From: Balanoglossus misakiensis
Taxonomy: Eukaryota > Hemichordata
Direction of reading: 5' to 3'
Length of the DNA stretch: 64,000 nt
Assembly: GCA_040954595.2 (NCBI GenBank)
Contig: CM082592.2
Location: 8,556,001-8,620,000, forward strand
How positions within the stretch are numbered: position 1 is the stretch's first letter; each line of letters opens with the position of its first letter. Made by a program: the position numbers and the translations under genes. A model generated the notes under the pieces. It was not told the DNA's origin, made no database searches, and saw nothing but the letters and a program-made list of their open reading frames with translations. Below, piece by piece: positions 39,801 through 49,900 of the stretch.

Positions 39801-41187
39801 TGTGTCACTGTGCGCATTTGATGTTTGAACATGGGCAACAGAATGGCTGAGGGTTTGTTAATGTTTGGTTGTGTCTATGTAGACACAAGGCTAATAGAAG
39901 ACAGACAAATAAGTGTGAGTATTGACCCGTGGATGGAAAACACTTGAGAAGAGCCACAGAACCACTATTCCATTCAACCAGCACAGTGCATGCAGTGAAT
40001 TCAAAACCAATTTTGCCATATCGCGCTGAAGTGTAATAGGTGCATTCTAGTTCAGCAGATTTTTTTCTAGCTGGTGATTTTTTAAATCCTTTTTGGGAAA
40101 TTTTTTTTTATGCCTGTCTTGAACGCACATTGATGATTCTATAGGCATATAAATCCTATACACCCAGAAAACGTACAAAATAATGCGCTTATATCCATGC
40201 AGTTTTGGTATGTTTCATATAACTTTTGTGACCATGCTGTAGGCTCTACCCCTCTCCCCCACCTCCTTGTGGTTCGATCCTGTTTGTTTCAATGGTACAG
40301 TTGGACTCTTAGACAGGAAAGTGGGGGAGGGGAGGGAGCAAAAGATAACTGATTGTGCACTGGAGGGGATATTGATATTGGTCCACAGTTATATACCCAC
40401 CTCCAAAGCCAGCAGTGTTCAAGTCATTTTTACAGCTACGAACAAAGAAATGGGACATTTTTCAGTTTTGAAAGAGCGCATAATATTGCTTGGCTAGTCC
40501 TCATATAGTAAATTTACATACGTTTCTGCTGGTCTCGTTTTCTCCCAAACTATACGACGGACAAGCACTCTTTCAGAACATGCACACCAAAAAGTATTTA
40601 TATACAGTAGATGTTGTGATTATTTGTGTGTTTTGTATGGAAACCGCTGTGTGTGTTTCACATTTTTCGTCTTAAGATAACGTGTACCTTTGTTTTGTCA
40701 AGTTTTGTTTCACAGAATTAAAAGAAGATTCTTGACAATTCTTTTATGTACGAGTAATTAGACTATTTTGCAGTCTGACTTTATGTAAACAGTGTACCAA
40801 TGGTGTACGCTGAAAAAAGCTTTTATCATCATCAATAAAAGAAGCCTTACGTTCTCAAATTTAGTCTTCCGTATCTTGTTCTGTCTGTATTCTGTGAGAG
40901 ATTTGAGGAAGAACACTAAACCAGTATCCGTGTACAAAATTTCCTCCAAAGAAAATTGCTTATTACACTATATCCCTTATTTGTTGAGAGATTAGTCATC
41001 AGATACAAAGACAAACTGTGTGTGGTCCATTCAACATAGTATGTCATTTGAAAATGAAAACTTATAACTTGCCTAAGGAAACAACTAATTGTTGCGATGA
41101 TGACTATAGAGGGCGCCATTGTGGTCCTAGACTCATTCAATGCAGTAATATTTGAATAACAATAGAAATCTACATAACCCGGCCCCG
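36841..41187. other. YPEL 3' UTR and spacer before the U1 gene
   Basis: About 4.3 kb with no coding region I can support. YPEL transcripts often have kilobase-long 3' UTRs, so part of this is probably transcribed. Plus-strand polyadenylation hexamers include ATTAAA near 39626 and AATAAA at about 40834. A short (TA)n run lies near 37771-37788. An X-box-like GTTGCCATGACAAT lies at 39163-39176. Confidence 0.4.
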
Positions 41188-41247
41188 ATTGGTTGTTGCA
41201 GTATTTTCTACAACCGTAGTAAGATTTTTGTGGTCGTAGTATATAAA
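41188..41247 (+). promoter_or_regulatory. U1 snRNA promoter region with TATA-like box
   Basis: TATATAAA at 41240-41247 is 24-31 bases upstream of the U1 start. The segment about 45-65 bases upstream (41206-41226) is where a proximal sequence element would lie, but its lineage consensus is unknown to me. ATTGG (inverted CCAAT) lies near 41188. Confidence 0.45.
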
Positions 41248-41270
41248 CTTATTTCAGACAGATATCGAGC

Positions 41271-41436
41271 ATACTTACCTGGCACAGGGGTTAACCGTGA
41301 TCAAAAAGGCGGTTCCCCCAGAGTGAGGCCCTCGCATTGCACTATCGCGTGGGTTGAAGTCTGCGATCACCCCAAATGTGGGTGACTCGGGTGCATAATT
41401 TATGGTAGTGGGGGACTGCGTTCGCGCTATCCCCTG
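41271..41436 (+). ncRNA. U1 spliceosomal snRNA
   Basis: 166 nt against 164 in human. The 5' end ATACTTACCTGGC is the exact U1 splice-donor-pairing sequence. Stem I is GGGG..AACCG / CGGTT..CCCC. Stem-loop II keeps the U1A-binding loop ATTGCAC on a CCC..CGC/GCG..GGG stem. Stem III reads TCACCC / GGGTGA around CAAATGT, a compensatory change from the human UUUCCC/GGGAAA pair. The 3' hairpin GGGGGACTGCGTTCGCGC is conserved. Oddities: the U1-70K loop is GATCAAAAAG where human and fly have GATCACGAAG, and the Sm site is AATTTATGG rather than AATTTGTGG. A 3'-box-like sequence follows. U1 defines 5' splice sites in the nucleus. Intact stems argue for a functional copy; the loop and Sm changes leave a variant or young pseudogene possible. 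Confidence 0.95.
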
Positions 41437-41439
41437 ATC

Positions 41440-41459
41440 TTTAAACTCAAAGAATAGAA
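41440..41459 (+). terminator. snRNA 3' box-like sequence
   Basis: TTTAAACTCAAAGAATAGA, starting about 4 nt after the mature 3' end, resembles the metazoan snRNA 3' box (GTTT, 0-3 nt, AAARNNAGA) that directs 3'-end formation by the Integrator complex. Confidence 0.55.
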
Positions 41460-41712
41460 CCATCTGATTAGTCTCACTTCCAAGTATGAGATCTACCCCC
41501 ATTTCCCTTTACAGAGGTCCAACTCCCCAGAAAACAATTTGGAACAATCAATGGTGGTAAAAAGGTTAAAGTTATGTCTTCATGCTTGATGCAAGCGAAG
41601 TCAATCTTGAAAGTGTGTGTGTGCTGTCTTTTCTCCCTTGTACAGAGACTTGTAATTTTATGAGCAACTGTATGACAAGAATGATTTCATTGCATACTGT
41701 GAACAGTGTCCA

Positions 41713-41718
41713 TTTATT
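41713..41718 (-). terminator. polyadenylation signal of MRPL44
   Basis: TTTATT on the plus strand reads AATAAA on the minus strand, about 240 nt after the MRPL44 stop codon. It is the first canonical hexamer downstream. Confidence 0.6.
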
Positions 41719-41957
41719 GTCTACATCAAAATACACTTGATAAGTGAAATGGAAGATGGTGAATGCAATGCATTGCTTCAGCAGTTTTGGTTTGATGTCC
41801 AGTTATGATGGCAGGAAATTACGACAGACATGCACACTCATAGCAGGCAGTCAAGTACCGGTAGTAATGCTATTGACCATATATAGATCAGTCCTCCCAT
41901 AGCAAATAAAGGTCAAACTGGACAATTTGAGTGGTTTCAGTCAGTTTTTAGAATTTC

Positions 41958-44279
41958 CTACTCCGCAAGTGCCGTCCTATCGATCTGCTGGAAACTTTTC
42001 AGTTGCGGTAGTCTGTAGCTTTCCTTCATTTGGCCGATGACGGAGTCATGTACACGTTTCCCTGTTTTCCCATCGACTGGGATCGGCGGCGACAGTTCTG
42101 GGTTGGTTCCAAAGAGATTCTTCAGCGAGACCCTGGCAGCTTGGTCTTCAGCTTCTAATACTGATGCACCTGGAGCTTGGGTTTGAAGACAGAAAAAAAA
42201 TCCATGACGAGAGTGTAAGATTCTCTGTCTGAGCAATGGTATCAAGCTAATATCATGACACTAACACAGGCAGACAGACCAAAAAGCAAGCATCAATTCC
42301 CCTTGCCATACAGCAATGTAGCCTAATAGAACGTTTCTTATGGCTGTTGTCAACGACACCAATCCTCACTTACCAAAGCCAAGCAATTTCTTGTCACTGT
42401 AGATCCCAACCATAAACATTGGTACCAGAGTGGATGAACCTGTCTGTCTGATCATTCTGTGTGGTGAACAGAGTCAGGAGTGAGTTTTCCAAGTGATAGA
42501 AAGCATAGCAATTTGTGCAAGGCTTCACTGCATGTCTGAGTGATGGCTCTGGATTGATAGATAGACAAACACATGCACAGACGCTCGTAGCCCAATCCTG
42601 GACTATGAACGAGTTGCCATACCTTGCTTCTGGTGACCCTTGACCTTTGTGTTCTAATATTTCCACAAGCATGCTCATGGGGTCTTCAATTTCCCACGAA
42701 TCATTGATGTCTTTGCCAACCAGTTGTGGAAGGAACATATCACGAACAAACACACCAGTCCTATCAGCTCCCTGGTATTAAAAATAAAGACAAATTGGAT
42801 GCAACTGTTTGGCTACAAAATTTTTAATATATCCCCCCGCTGAATGGAAGACATACGACCCGTTTCTAATTGGCATCAATTAAGGTTTCAAACTAACCTG
42901 TTCCAGGAGAGCTCCAATCACAGCATGAAATGTCTTCTGGATAACTCCCTCTGGATATGGATAAACCTACAGGTAACACAGAGTACATTTTATAAAAAAA
43001 ATTATAAACAATTGTAACAGATCTGATTGATTGTAAGTTTATAAATCTAGGGTCTGTACTTACTGGATACTGGATGAGATCTTCAACTCCAAGATTGCTG
43101 CCAATGTTTGATGTGACCTCCACTCCTACCAGATGATTGCTCACAGAACTGCAAAGGAAATTGTACGACAGGTGTTCAGTTAGCTATCATCTTTATACAC
43201 TAATAATGCATGAGAAGTCTGTTACTTACACACAATTCATATATAACCATGCAAATCCGTCTGACTCTCTTGCCTCAGTAAACAAGCTCTCAAAAAAACC
43301 CAATCAAAGTTACATACTTACCTAATGCCATCTTCTGGAAAGTGTGGATACACTACTCTCAAATATGCCTTGATATATTCTGATGCAAAATCTAACCCTG
43401 TGGTAAAAAAGGAAACATAGAATAAGATTTATATCACGAAATATTTTTTTCAAATTGCAGATTTGGCGACAATGTCTGACCATTTTAATAAATCAGCAAA
43501 ACTTCTCATTGTTACTGTACCTAATTCTGCAAGTTCTTCATTATCTGGTATATTGAGTTCAGTCTGTCCACTCTCCATTCCCAACTCTTTTCGCTTCTCC
43601 GCTTCCTGCTGCACAAACTCTCTGTGAGTGAAGGCAATTCTAAGCGTGTCTTCGTTGAACTCTTCGCCCAGTCTTTTACCGAAGGCATACAGCTCGTTGT
43701 TGTAATCCCTGAGTCAGGTTAGAAAATCAATGCATGGTTGACGTCAATTTTCTTATGATAGTGCATATACCCTGCTGTTTTCTGTAGCACTATTGTACTA
43801 CACTGCACCCCTTCATGTATGTATGATGGTACTGGATCAAAAGATTTCACTCTTACCATGGCAACTCGGCATGTTCTGATCTTGGTACTGGAGGAGGTAC
43901 TCCAAATTTCCTTTCGTGTTTTCTCTTCATTTTCTCCAAGTACCATGTGTATTTCCTGTGTTGAGTGGATCCATTGCGAACTTTGACCTCTGAGAAAAGA
44001 CAATTCATTTATTTCATCTTTTCTCATTCACACACACACACCCAGCATTTCTAGATGTACTCCCCATGTATGTACTGCAGAACCATAGTGAACATTGCAG
44101 TAAGGCTAGCCTAAATAATGGCTAAAAACAAATAAACAAAAACTGCGCATAGCTCTTATCTATAATATACCTGTTATGATGGGTACCGATGTCCTGAGGA
44201 GCGTCTTGCCAACAATTCGTCTCAAAATTGTGTTTCTAGATAGACACACACATGCACATGTACACCTAACGGCGGCCAT
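41958..44279 (-). CDS. MRPL44: mitochondrial large ribosomal subunit protein mL44
   Basis: Nine exons, in transcript order: 44279-44171, 43989-43857, 43708-43521, 43397-43322, 43148-43064, 42966-42898, 42771-42623, 42456-42374 and 42175-41958. They total 1110 nt, 369 aa plus stop, with all phases closing at GT-AG sites. The N-terminus has several Arg, one Lys and no acidic residue in its first 36 residues, as expected for a mitochondrial presequence. Next come the PPPVPRSE...WDYNNELYAFGKRL block (human PPPPVRRSE...WDYHAEIQAFGHRL), an RNase III-like domain from about residue 85 to 230, and a dsRNA-binding domain near 255-330 (MFMVGIYSDKKLL, EAEDQAARVSLKNLFG). mL44 is a structural component of the mitochondrial ribosome; its RNase III fold is regarded as non-catalytic in animals. 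Human is 332 aa, so the length is slightly greater. It lies 477 bases downstream of the C22orf39 homologue on the same strand. Confidence 0.96.
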
Positions 44280-44283
44280 TTTG
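44276..44283 (-). promoter_or_regulatory. YY1/TISU-like start context of MRPL44
   Basis: CCATTTTG on the plus strand, so the minus strand reads CAAAATGGCCGCC with the start codon inside it. This is one base off the TISU element (SAASATGGCGGC), a combined YY1 site and initiator of short-leader mRNAs, common in mitochondrial-protein genes. Confidence 0.45.
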
Positions 44284-44450
44284 ACTTTCTCACAGCGCCC
44301 TCACTGGCAAAGGGAGCAGCTGCTTTCATAGAAATCTATCACTCATCATTCTGGGCAAATTTTGTGTGCACTATGTAGAAATTAAGTGTGTACTCATGAA
44401 GTTTATCACACAGAAACAATGGTTGGTTTAATGTAGAACCTTTATTATCA

Positions 44451-44456
44451 TTCTCT
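44451..44456 (-). terminator. polyadenylation signal of the C22orf39 homologue
   Basis: Minus-strand AATAAA about 300 nt after the stop at 44756 and about 170 bases before the MRPL44 start codon. It would separate the two transcripts. Confidence 0.6.
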
Positions 44457-44755
44457 TCATATTCAGGATGCCTTCAGATCTGTAATTATCAGGCCAAAAT
44501 GTTTCCAAATTTATATAAAAAATATACTAATAGCGAAAATCACAACTGCGTCCCACTGGTCCATTTAGATTACTCCAGTTGAAAGTTCACTGGGTATAGA
44601 CCATGTTCGATGTCTGTCTCTCATATGTGCACTACAAAGATCCAGCTTTTGACACCTCTGGAAGCACCTTTAGAATGAATCTTCACATCATTGAAGTAGA
44701 CTAGTCTTTTTCAAACGGACACGTGCACTCCTTTCAAATTCTGACAGCCAATAGT

Positions 44756-45553
44756 TCAGGTTTCTTGGTGGGGAAGCGGCTTGTGCCAGTCTTCGGGCGG
44801 AGATGTCCTGAACTCCCAAACTGGTGGATACTTTTTCTTTTCTTCTTGTCTCCGTACTTCTCCTTCTATTAGCCTTTCCTGTAATAAAAGAAAGTTATGT
44901 TGTTTCGTTGTTGTTGTTTTCAATTTTAGGCACTTTAAGTTTGTGTTGACAATCCCATCATTCATAACTCATTCCCATAATAAATTTCCAAAAAAATTGA
45001 GTAAATTTCTTTTAACATAAAAAACTTTAAATTCACCTGAGCTTCTTCATCTCCTGTTTTTTCCCAGATTTTACAAATTTCATAATCCAGTTTCACTTGA
45101 TCACAATTTTGTGATTTGCCATACACGTAGAAGGAATGGATCCAATTGCCAATTGCTGCAGAGATAAACACAACCATTTTAAAAGTCAATATTGCTCCAG
45201 GGTCTACTACATGTATGTAGTATGTTCTCAGATAAATATTGACAAGTTGTTAGCCGGCTAAATACTAGACTGCGTTCTTGGTGATGTACAATGTAACCAT
45301 GGTTACTAGATGTACGTAATGTACTATATATAGAAAGCCGGATGACACTTACATCTACAATCATCAAGTCTTCTTTTGTAAATCGAACAATGCGGAATAT
45401 CCTGAAAAGAATAAGAATGAAGAATCAGATCAGCACGATTGCACCGATGGCTAACATTGCCTTGTAAAAAATAAAAGTCACAGAGCTCGAGCACAAAACG
45501 TATATTACCTGTCGCCTTGATTTCGAGGCATGACCCTCACTGGGGATCTCCAT
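44756..45553 (-). CDS. C22orf39/PANTS homologue (UPF0545, DUF3128-type), twin CX9C
   Basis: Four exons, in transcript order: 45553-45509, 45401-45353, 45155-45037 and 44878-44756. They give 111 aa with closed phases (0, 1, 0). The C-terminal motif SPPEDWHKPLP matches human C22orf39 SPPPDWHLPLP, and DDCRSIGNWIHSFYVYG matches KLCRSARHFLHHYYVHG. Human C22orf39 is about 105 aa. Two CX9C motifs are visible, C20-X9-C30 and C49-X9-C59, as in the human protein. This is the pattern of coiled-coil-helix-coiled-coil-helix proteins oxidised by Mia40 in the mitochondrial intermembrane space. The mouse protein (PANTS) has been linked to synaptic plasticity. A mitochondrial role here is inference from the cysteine pattern and the neighbouring MRPL44. 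The donor after exon 2 was set by homology (CRS) and phase. Confidence 0.92.
45293..45306. promoter_or_regulatory. palindromic X-box-like site in intron 2 of the C22orf39 homologue
   Basis: GTAACCATGGTTAC is a perfect 14 bp palindrome. It fits GTNRCC in both directions, with GGTTAC differing from RGYAAC. Confidence 0.35.
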
Positions 45554-45557
45554 CTTG
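45550..45557 (-). promoter_or_regulatory. YY1-like start context of the C22orf39 homologue
   Basis: CCATCTTG on the plus strand; the minus strand reads CAAGATGG around the start codon, matching SAASATGG of the TISU element, while the following bases AGAT do not match. Confidence 0.4.
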
Positions 45558-45700
45558 AATCTCGTGTTTTCTCGCGACAGGCTCACTTCCGGGTCGACGC
45601 GTCAGCGAAGTAAGAGGGAAAGTCGGAATTTGGGCAAAACAAACCTAAATATTGGTGTAATTCTTCAAAGGCCGGAGCTTGAATGACATTTTAAGGTGGG
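45554..45700. promoter_or_regulatory. bidirectional promoter of C22orf39 homologue and GOLGA3
   Basis: This GC-rich segment lies just upstream of the minus-strand start codon at 45553. It carries TCTCGCGA (45570-45577) and CACTTCCGGG (ETS/GABP-type, about 45583-45592), both typical of TATA-less divergent housekeeping promoters. A donor-like TTAAG/GTGGGT at 45695/45696 on the plus strand could end a non-coding first exon of GOLGA3 that joins the acceptor at 46900. Transcription starts are inferred. Confidence 0.5.
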
Positions 45701-46900
45701 TTTATAATATGGTTGGTCCCACTCTTGCGTGAAAGATGAATAACGATGGGAATGACTCGACGAATCGGCGAGAATTTCAGTCTGTTGACGTTGACGTAGT
45801 GTGTTAACTGTAACTTGCATTTTCGTGCGTTAGCACTCTTACATTTGATAATGACCTATAGTATTCACACTTAATTTTAAATTTGGTCACCAGAACACAA
45901 TTTTGACCTGATATTATTACTCTTTATTAACATTGGCTGTCAAAGCACAGTTGTTCAAAGACCGGAGCTGACGCGTTGGCACTTTTTCAGTGCCAGCTGA
46001 TGTCACGGGGTCACGTCACTCAATCGCGTTGCAATGAAACATTTAAAAACGGTCAGGCTTCGAATATTCCATTGTGGACCGTGGCACTTTTCAGGCCACA
46101 CATGTAGAGAGAGATTTACATACTGTCCATATTACATGGCATTACAGCCGTGGGACTTTCGTGTGGCCATTGTACATGTAGGTACATAGCATGGAGGTAC
46201 TAGTACCTCCATGGTACATAGGTACATAGGCAACTGTGAATTCCATAAGTTGTATGGCCTCAATGTTGGGTGTGGTCCCAGAAACAGTGTCAACAGAACC
46301 TTCCCTGAATAGCACACAGTAGTTTACATGTTTAAATGTATCACTCTTAGACTAGACTGTATACATTGATCAGAACCAGGGATCTCTCTGTAACTAAGGA
46401 GTCTGCTTTGCAAAACTTGATTTTGTGTTTAGAGGATAGACTCTGTTAGGGATAGGGAGACTCTGTTATTTGTTGTTGATACTTACACTATGGCTGTTGG
46501 TAACAACAGTCTCAAAGTTATGGTCCATAGATTAATATGGAACTTGTATTAACAGCAAGTAACGGTTCGCTCTCTTTACTTAATTTCCATTGTAGTGGGA
46601 CAAATCAAACAAGCACTTACAACAAGTGACTAGTTCAAATGCAAATTCCATGTCTCAGTGTCTGCCTGTTGCATTGTTTTGGACAACAATTACATTTTAT
46701 GTGAGTAAGGAATGAATGGGACACTTTGCGCGAGTTCATGTCTCAGGGGAATTCGAGTGAGTCTCTGTAAAGTCTTAGAATTCAATGGTACATGTATTGT
46801 GAGAAATTTATGTTGCAGATATTGCATATTGTGGTGAACAAGAATTTGTTTCCCTTTGATGTCACCCATAAGTTACGATTTTTTACTGCTTCTTTTCCAG
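45701..46900 (+). other. probable first intron of GOLGA3 (5' UTR)
   Basis: No coding sequence. It is bounded by a donor-like site at 45696 and a strong acceptor, ACTGCTTCTTTTCCAG, ending at 46900. It includes a perfect 24 bp palindrome at 46190-46213. Confidence 0.4.
46190..46213. repeat. perfect 24 bp palindrome
   Basis: CATGGAGGTACT followed directly by its reverse complement AGTACCTCCATG, with no spacer. GGTACATAG units flank it on both sides. Confidence 0.85.
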
Positions 46901-46952
46901 CTGATGGTATGGTAGGAATGCTGACCACCATGCATGGCTGGGCCATGATGTG
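46901..46952 (+). other. GOLGA3 leader with upstream ATGs
   Basis: This 52-base stretch sits between the acceptor and the chosen start. It holds several out-of-frame ATGs, including ATG GTA TGG TAG at 46903-46914 and ATG ATG TGA at 46945-46953, whose stop overlaps the main start codon. The main frame has TGA at 46902-46904 and no earlier ATG, which fixes the start at 46953. Confidence 0.6.
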
Positions 46953-49900
46953 ATGGACCCAGTCTATTCCTTGATAGAGGAAGAAATTACACAGGAGAGT
47001 GACTACACATTGCTGAACCAAACCCCAGTGGCAGACTTGGACTCGTTTGATTTTCTGGTCGCCTACGACACAGATATACAGCGCTGGCACAGACGAAGGA
47101 GACAAAGCAACAGCTCAGGAGACAAGGACACTTATGTGAATTTGAGTAGTCTGAACAAGAATCTCAAGACTGCACAGGGGTCTGACGTTAAGCCCATTGA
47201 AAATCCTAACAATTTCAATGGTAGAAATCATTTTGAACATACAAAGTCAGAAGGTCTCTCAGCAGCTGGGACTGTTTTAACTCCTAAGGAGTCTAGAAAA
47301 GACCATTCACACCTTGAACAAGTAGCTAAAAACTCACTCTCTCTGATAAGAGAAATCGCCAAAAAGACCCAACCCAAGACTGATGCTTCTGGCACTGTGT
47401 CCTTGAATGACCCCAATTGTGTTAGGGTCAAAGGTCACATGTCAGAGACGGGACACCTAACAGATTCTGATTCTGTGGTGAGTGGTAGCGGGGGTGAGGG
47501 CGGTTCTTTGGGTGTTTATCGCGGGGTAGCGGTTGGTAGAGGTTTGGATTCCCCCTCGGCGCTTAGTCAAACCAGCGGAGGCAGCAGGAGCTCCAGTTTC
47601 AGCTTCCTGAGCTACAACCAGGCCGACTCGCAGCCGGTCCACTTCGACACCAGCTACTTCCCGCAGCGGGATCTTCATCACTTGGCCGAAGAGGCCAAGC
47701 GGAGGCGCGCAGCGGCGGCAGAGAATGTGAGCCGAAGCTCGACCAGCTCCGTAGGTAGCGGTGACGGAATATCCTCGGGGAGTAGGGGCGTCGGGAGAAA
47801 CACACCCAGTAGGAGGGATAGCCAGGACAGTTCGGTTTTCCAACCCATCATCTCGGAAGAAGAAGCCCTTAGTGATATAACCTTAGACGGCGAGCCTTCC
47901 GAGCAGGTGATACCCAGAGACGGTCGCGGGCGGGTGAATAAACAGAGAGAACCTGCAAAACAGAGTGTAGAGGAGCTCTCCAAAGAGCTCAGTGATCTAG
48001 AGAAGGAAATTAAACGACTGGTGGTGGATTTGTCAGTAACAGAGGCAGAGTCCACCGACATCGACATAGGACTAGAAGATATAGACTCGACAGAAGGAAA
48101 ACATACTGGCACAAACGAGAACATGGAGGCTGTAATGCAACCAGCTGGGCAAGAGGACATTAGCAGCAGACTCAATGGTAAGATACTATGTCACAGCATT
48201 CCTGGTGAAAGCCATAATACTCCTGGTTGAAACTGCTCCTGAATTACATGTAGTCGTAGACTAGGTTCTATGTATACAGTAAAACCTACAAGGGAGAGTG
48301 TCACACATATACTGTACTGAATATTGTTTGTAAAAAAAACTAGATCAACCACACATGGTTGAACTAGTGAGTATTAAAATTCAATTATAAAGTACCGTAC
48401 ATTGTATGTCTATGCTAGCGGGGAGCTACCATGATGCTAGCAAAAACTGGCGGTCATTTATTCAGCTTTGTAACTAAAATTATAACTGAGTATTAATATA
48501 TGTATTCAGGCTGAACACTCACAACAGGATGTATATGTATAATGTATGGGTGTGTCTTTTTTCTGTTCTGAATTTGGTATTAGATCAAATATCTCAGAAC
48601 ATCCCCGGTTATCTCTGCCAGATATCTAACTTTGGATATAGGTAGATTGTTTTTGGACATAATCAATGCAAAGATTATTATCTGTTGTGGTTACATAAAA
48701 CAGACAGCTCGTTTGGAGTCAGCTAGAACTGTCGCCATTGTGTCGTGTATGCATGCATATTATATGCATGATTTCGTGGCATGGAATCGGAAAATTCCTG
48801 GTTGAGAGGTCAGAAGTCTTCATGACGCTCACACTGATAAAATATGCGTTCCTTCAACCGACCATGTGGTTGTGATTTCTGTGAAATGGAAGAGCTACAA
48901 GAGAGGTTAAAGTACATCTACCCCAGTTGGCATTGGAATGTGATAATATCAAACAACCCTAGCCAGAGTTTAACTGTATGTTTATACCCTGGCTTGTGTT
49001 TTTATTTCAGGCACTGAAGGAGGAGATCTGCATAGTGGTAATGGCTCAGAATCGCCAGACATATACAAGAATGCCAATGTAGACGTCTCCAAACTAGTAA
49101 ATACAGTTATTGCAGGTAAAACGCCACAACTTTATCACTTTTCTGCGTTATTTTCCTCACTGTAATTTCTGTAATATTTGTGGAATGTTGTTAATTAATT
49201 TATGGTCATTGACACCAAGTAAACTCTACCTCAAAATGGGTGTCAACACCTTAGCTTAACCCTTTCACCGCTATGGATCATTCCAAACCCATTGTTTTCT
49301 ATGGTAAAGTTGGACCTCTAAAGAAGGAACTGGGTGTGAAAGGGTTAATGCAGCACAGTCTCCCATATGAATATACACACACACATCAGTAAAAAAAGGT
49401 AACAGTAAGAAATTTAAAATGATGAGGATTTCACAGCCTACAAAAATCCATACAAATATAAAAACCCCAAAGACATTCGATATAATAAAATGACAGCAGA
49501 CATCTATACAATGTACATTACTGGTTGCACCTGTACTAGCATGTGTGCATTTCTACAAAGAGCACTTAGCAGCTTAAATTAATCCTGTCACAAATGGCGA
49601 TATTTGGATTGGACAGTAAAAATAATCACAACCTTTCATTTCCTTTGTTAATTTTAGCTTTTAAGAATCAGTTTTGGGAAACATTCCGAGTGACGTCATT
49701 GTTGGTAGAGATATATAGGGATTGTGTATTTGTTCATCATTTGTTCATTTGGTTATTCACTTAATAGGTTTTCATAGTTTGCATGTCTCAATAAATTTAA
49801 TATTTTTTTATCTTTAATTTTAATTCTATACACGAAAACATTTCCTAACGCTGTGGGTGACGAATCGAATCACCTTTGGTGTGTAGCTGTACATTTTCAT

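Noticed and set aside
40270-40282. GGTTCGATCC resembling a tRNA B box
   Set aside because: The sequence before it is a C-rich tract with no anticodon or D arm.
43719-44027. Minus-strand 102-codon frame over MRPL44 exon 2
   Set aside because: It reads exon 2 in the wrong frame. The frame that joins exons 1 and 3 gives the conserved PPPVPRSE...WDYN sequence.
49860-49882. B-box-like GGTGATTCGATTC on the minus strand
   Set aside because: It forms a small hairpin, but the loop is too long for a T-arm and no D-arm or acceptor stem was found.
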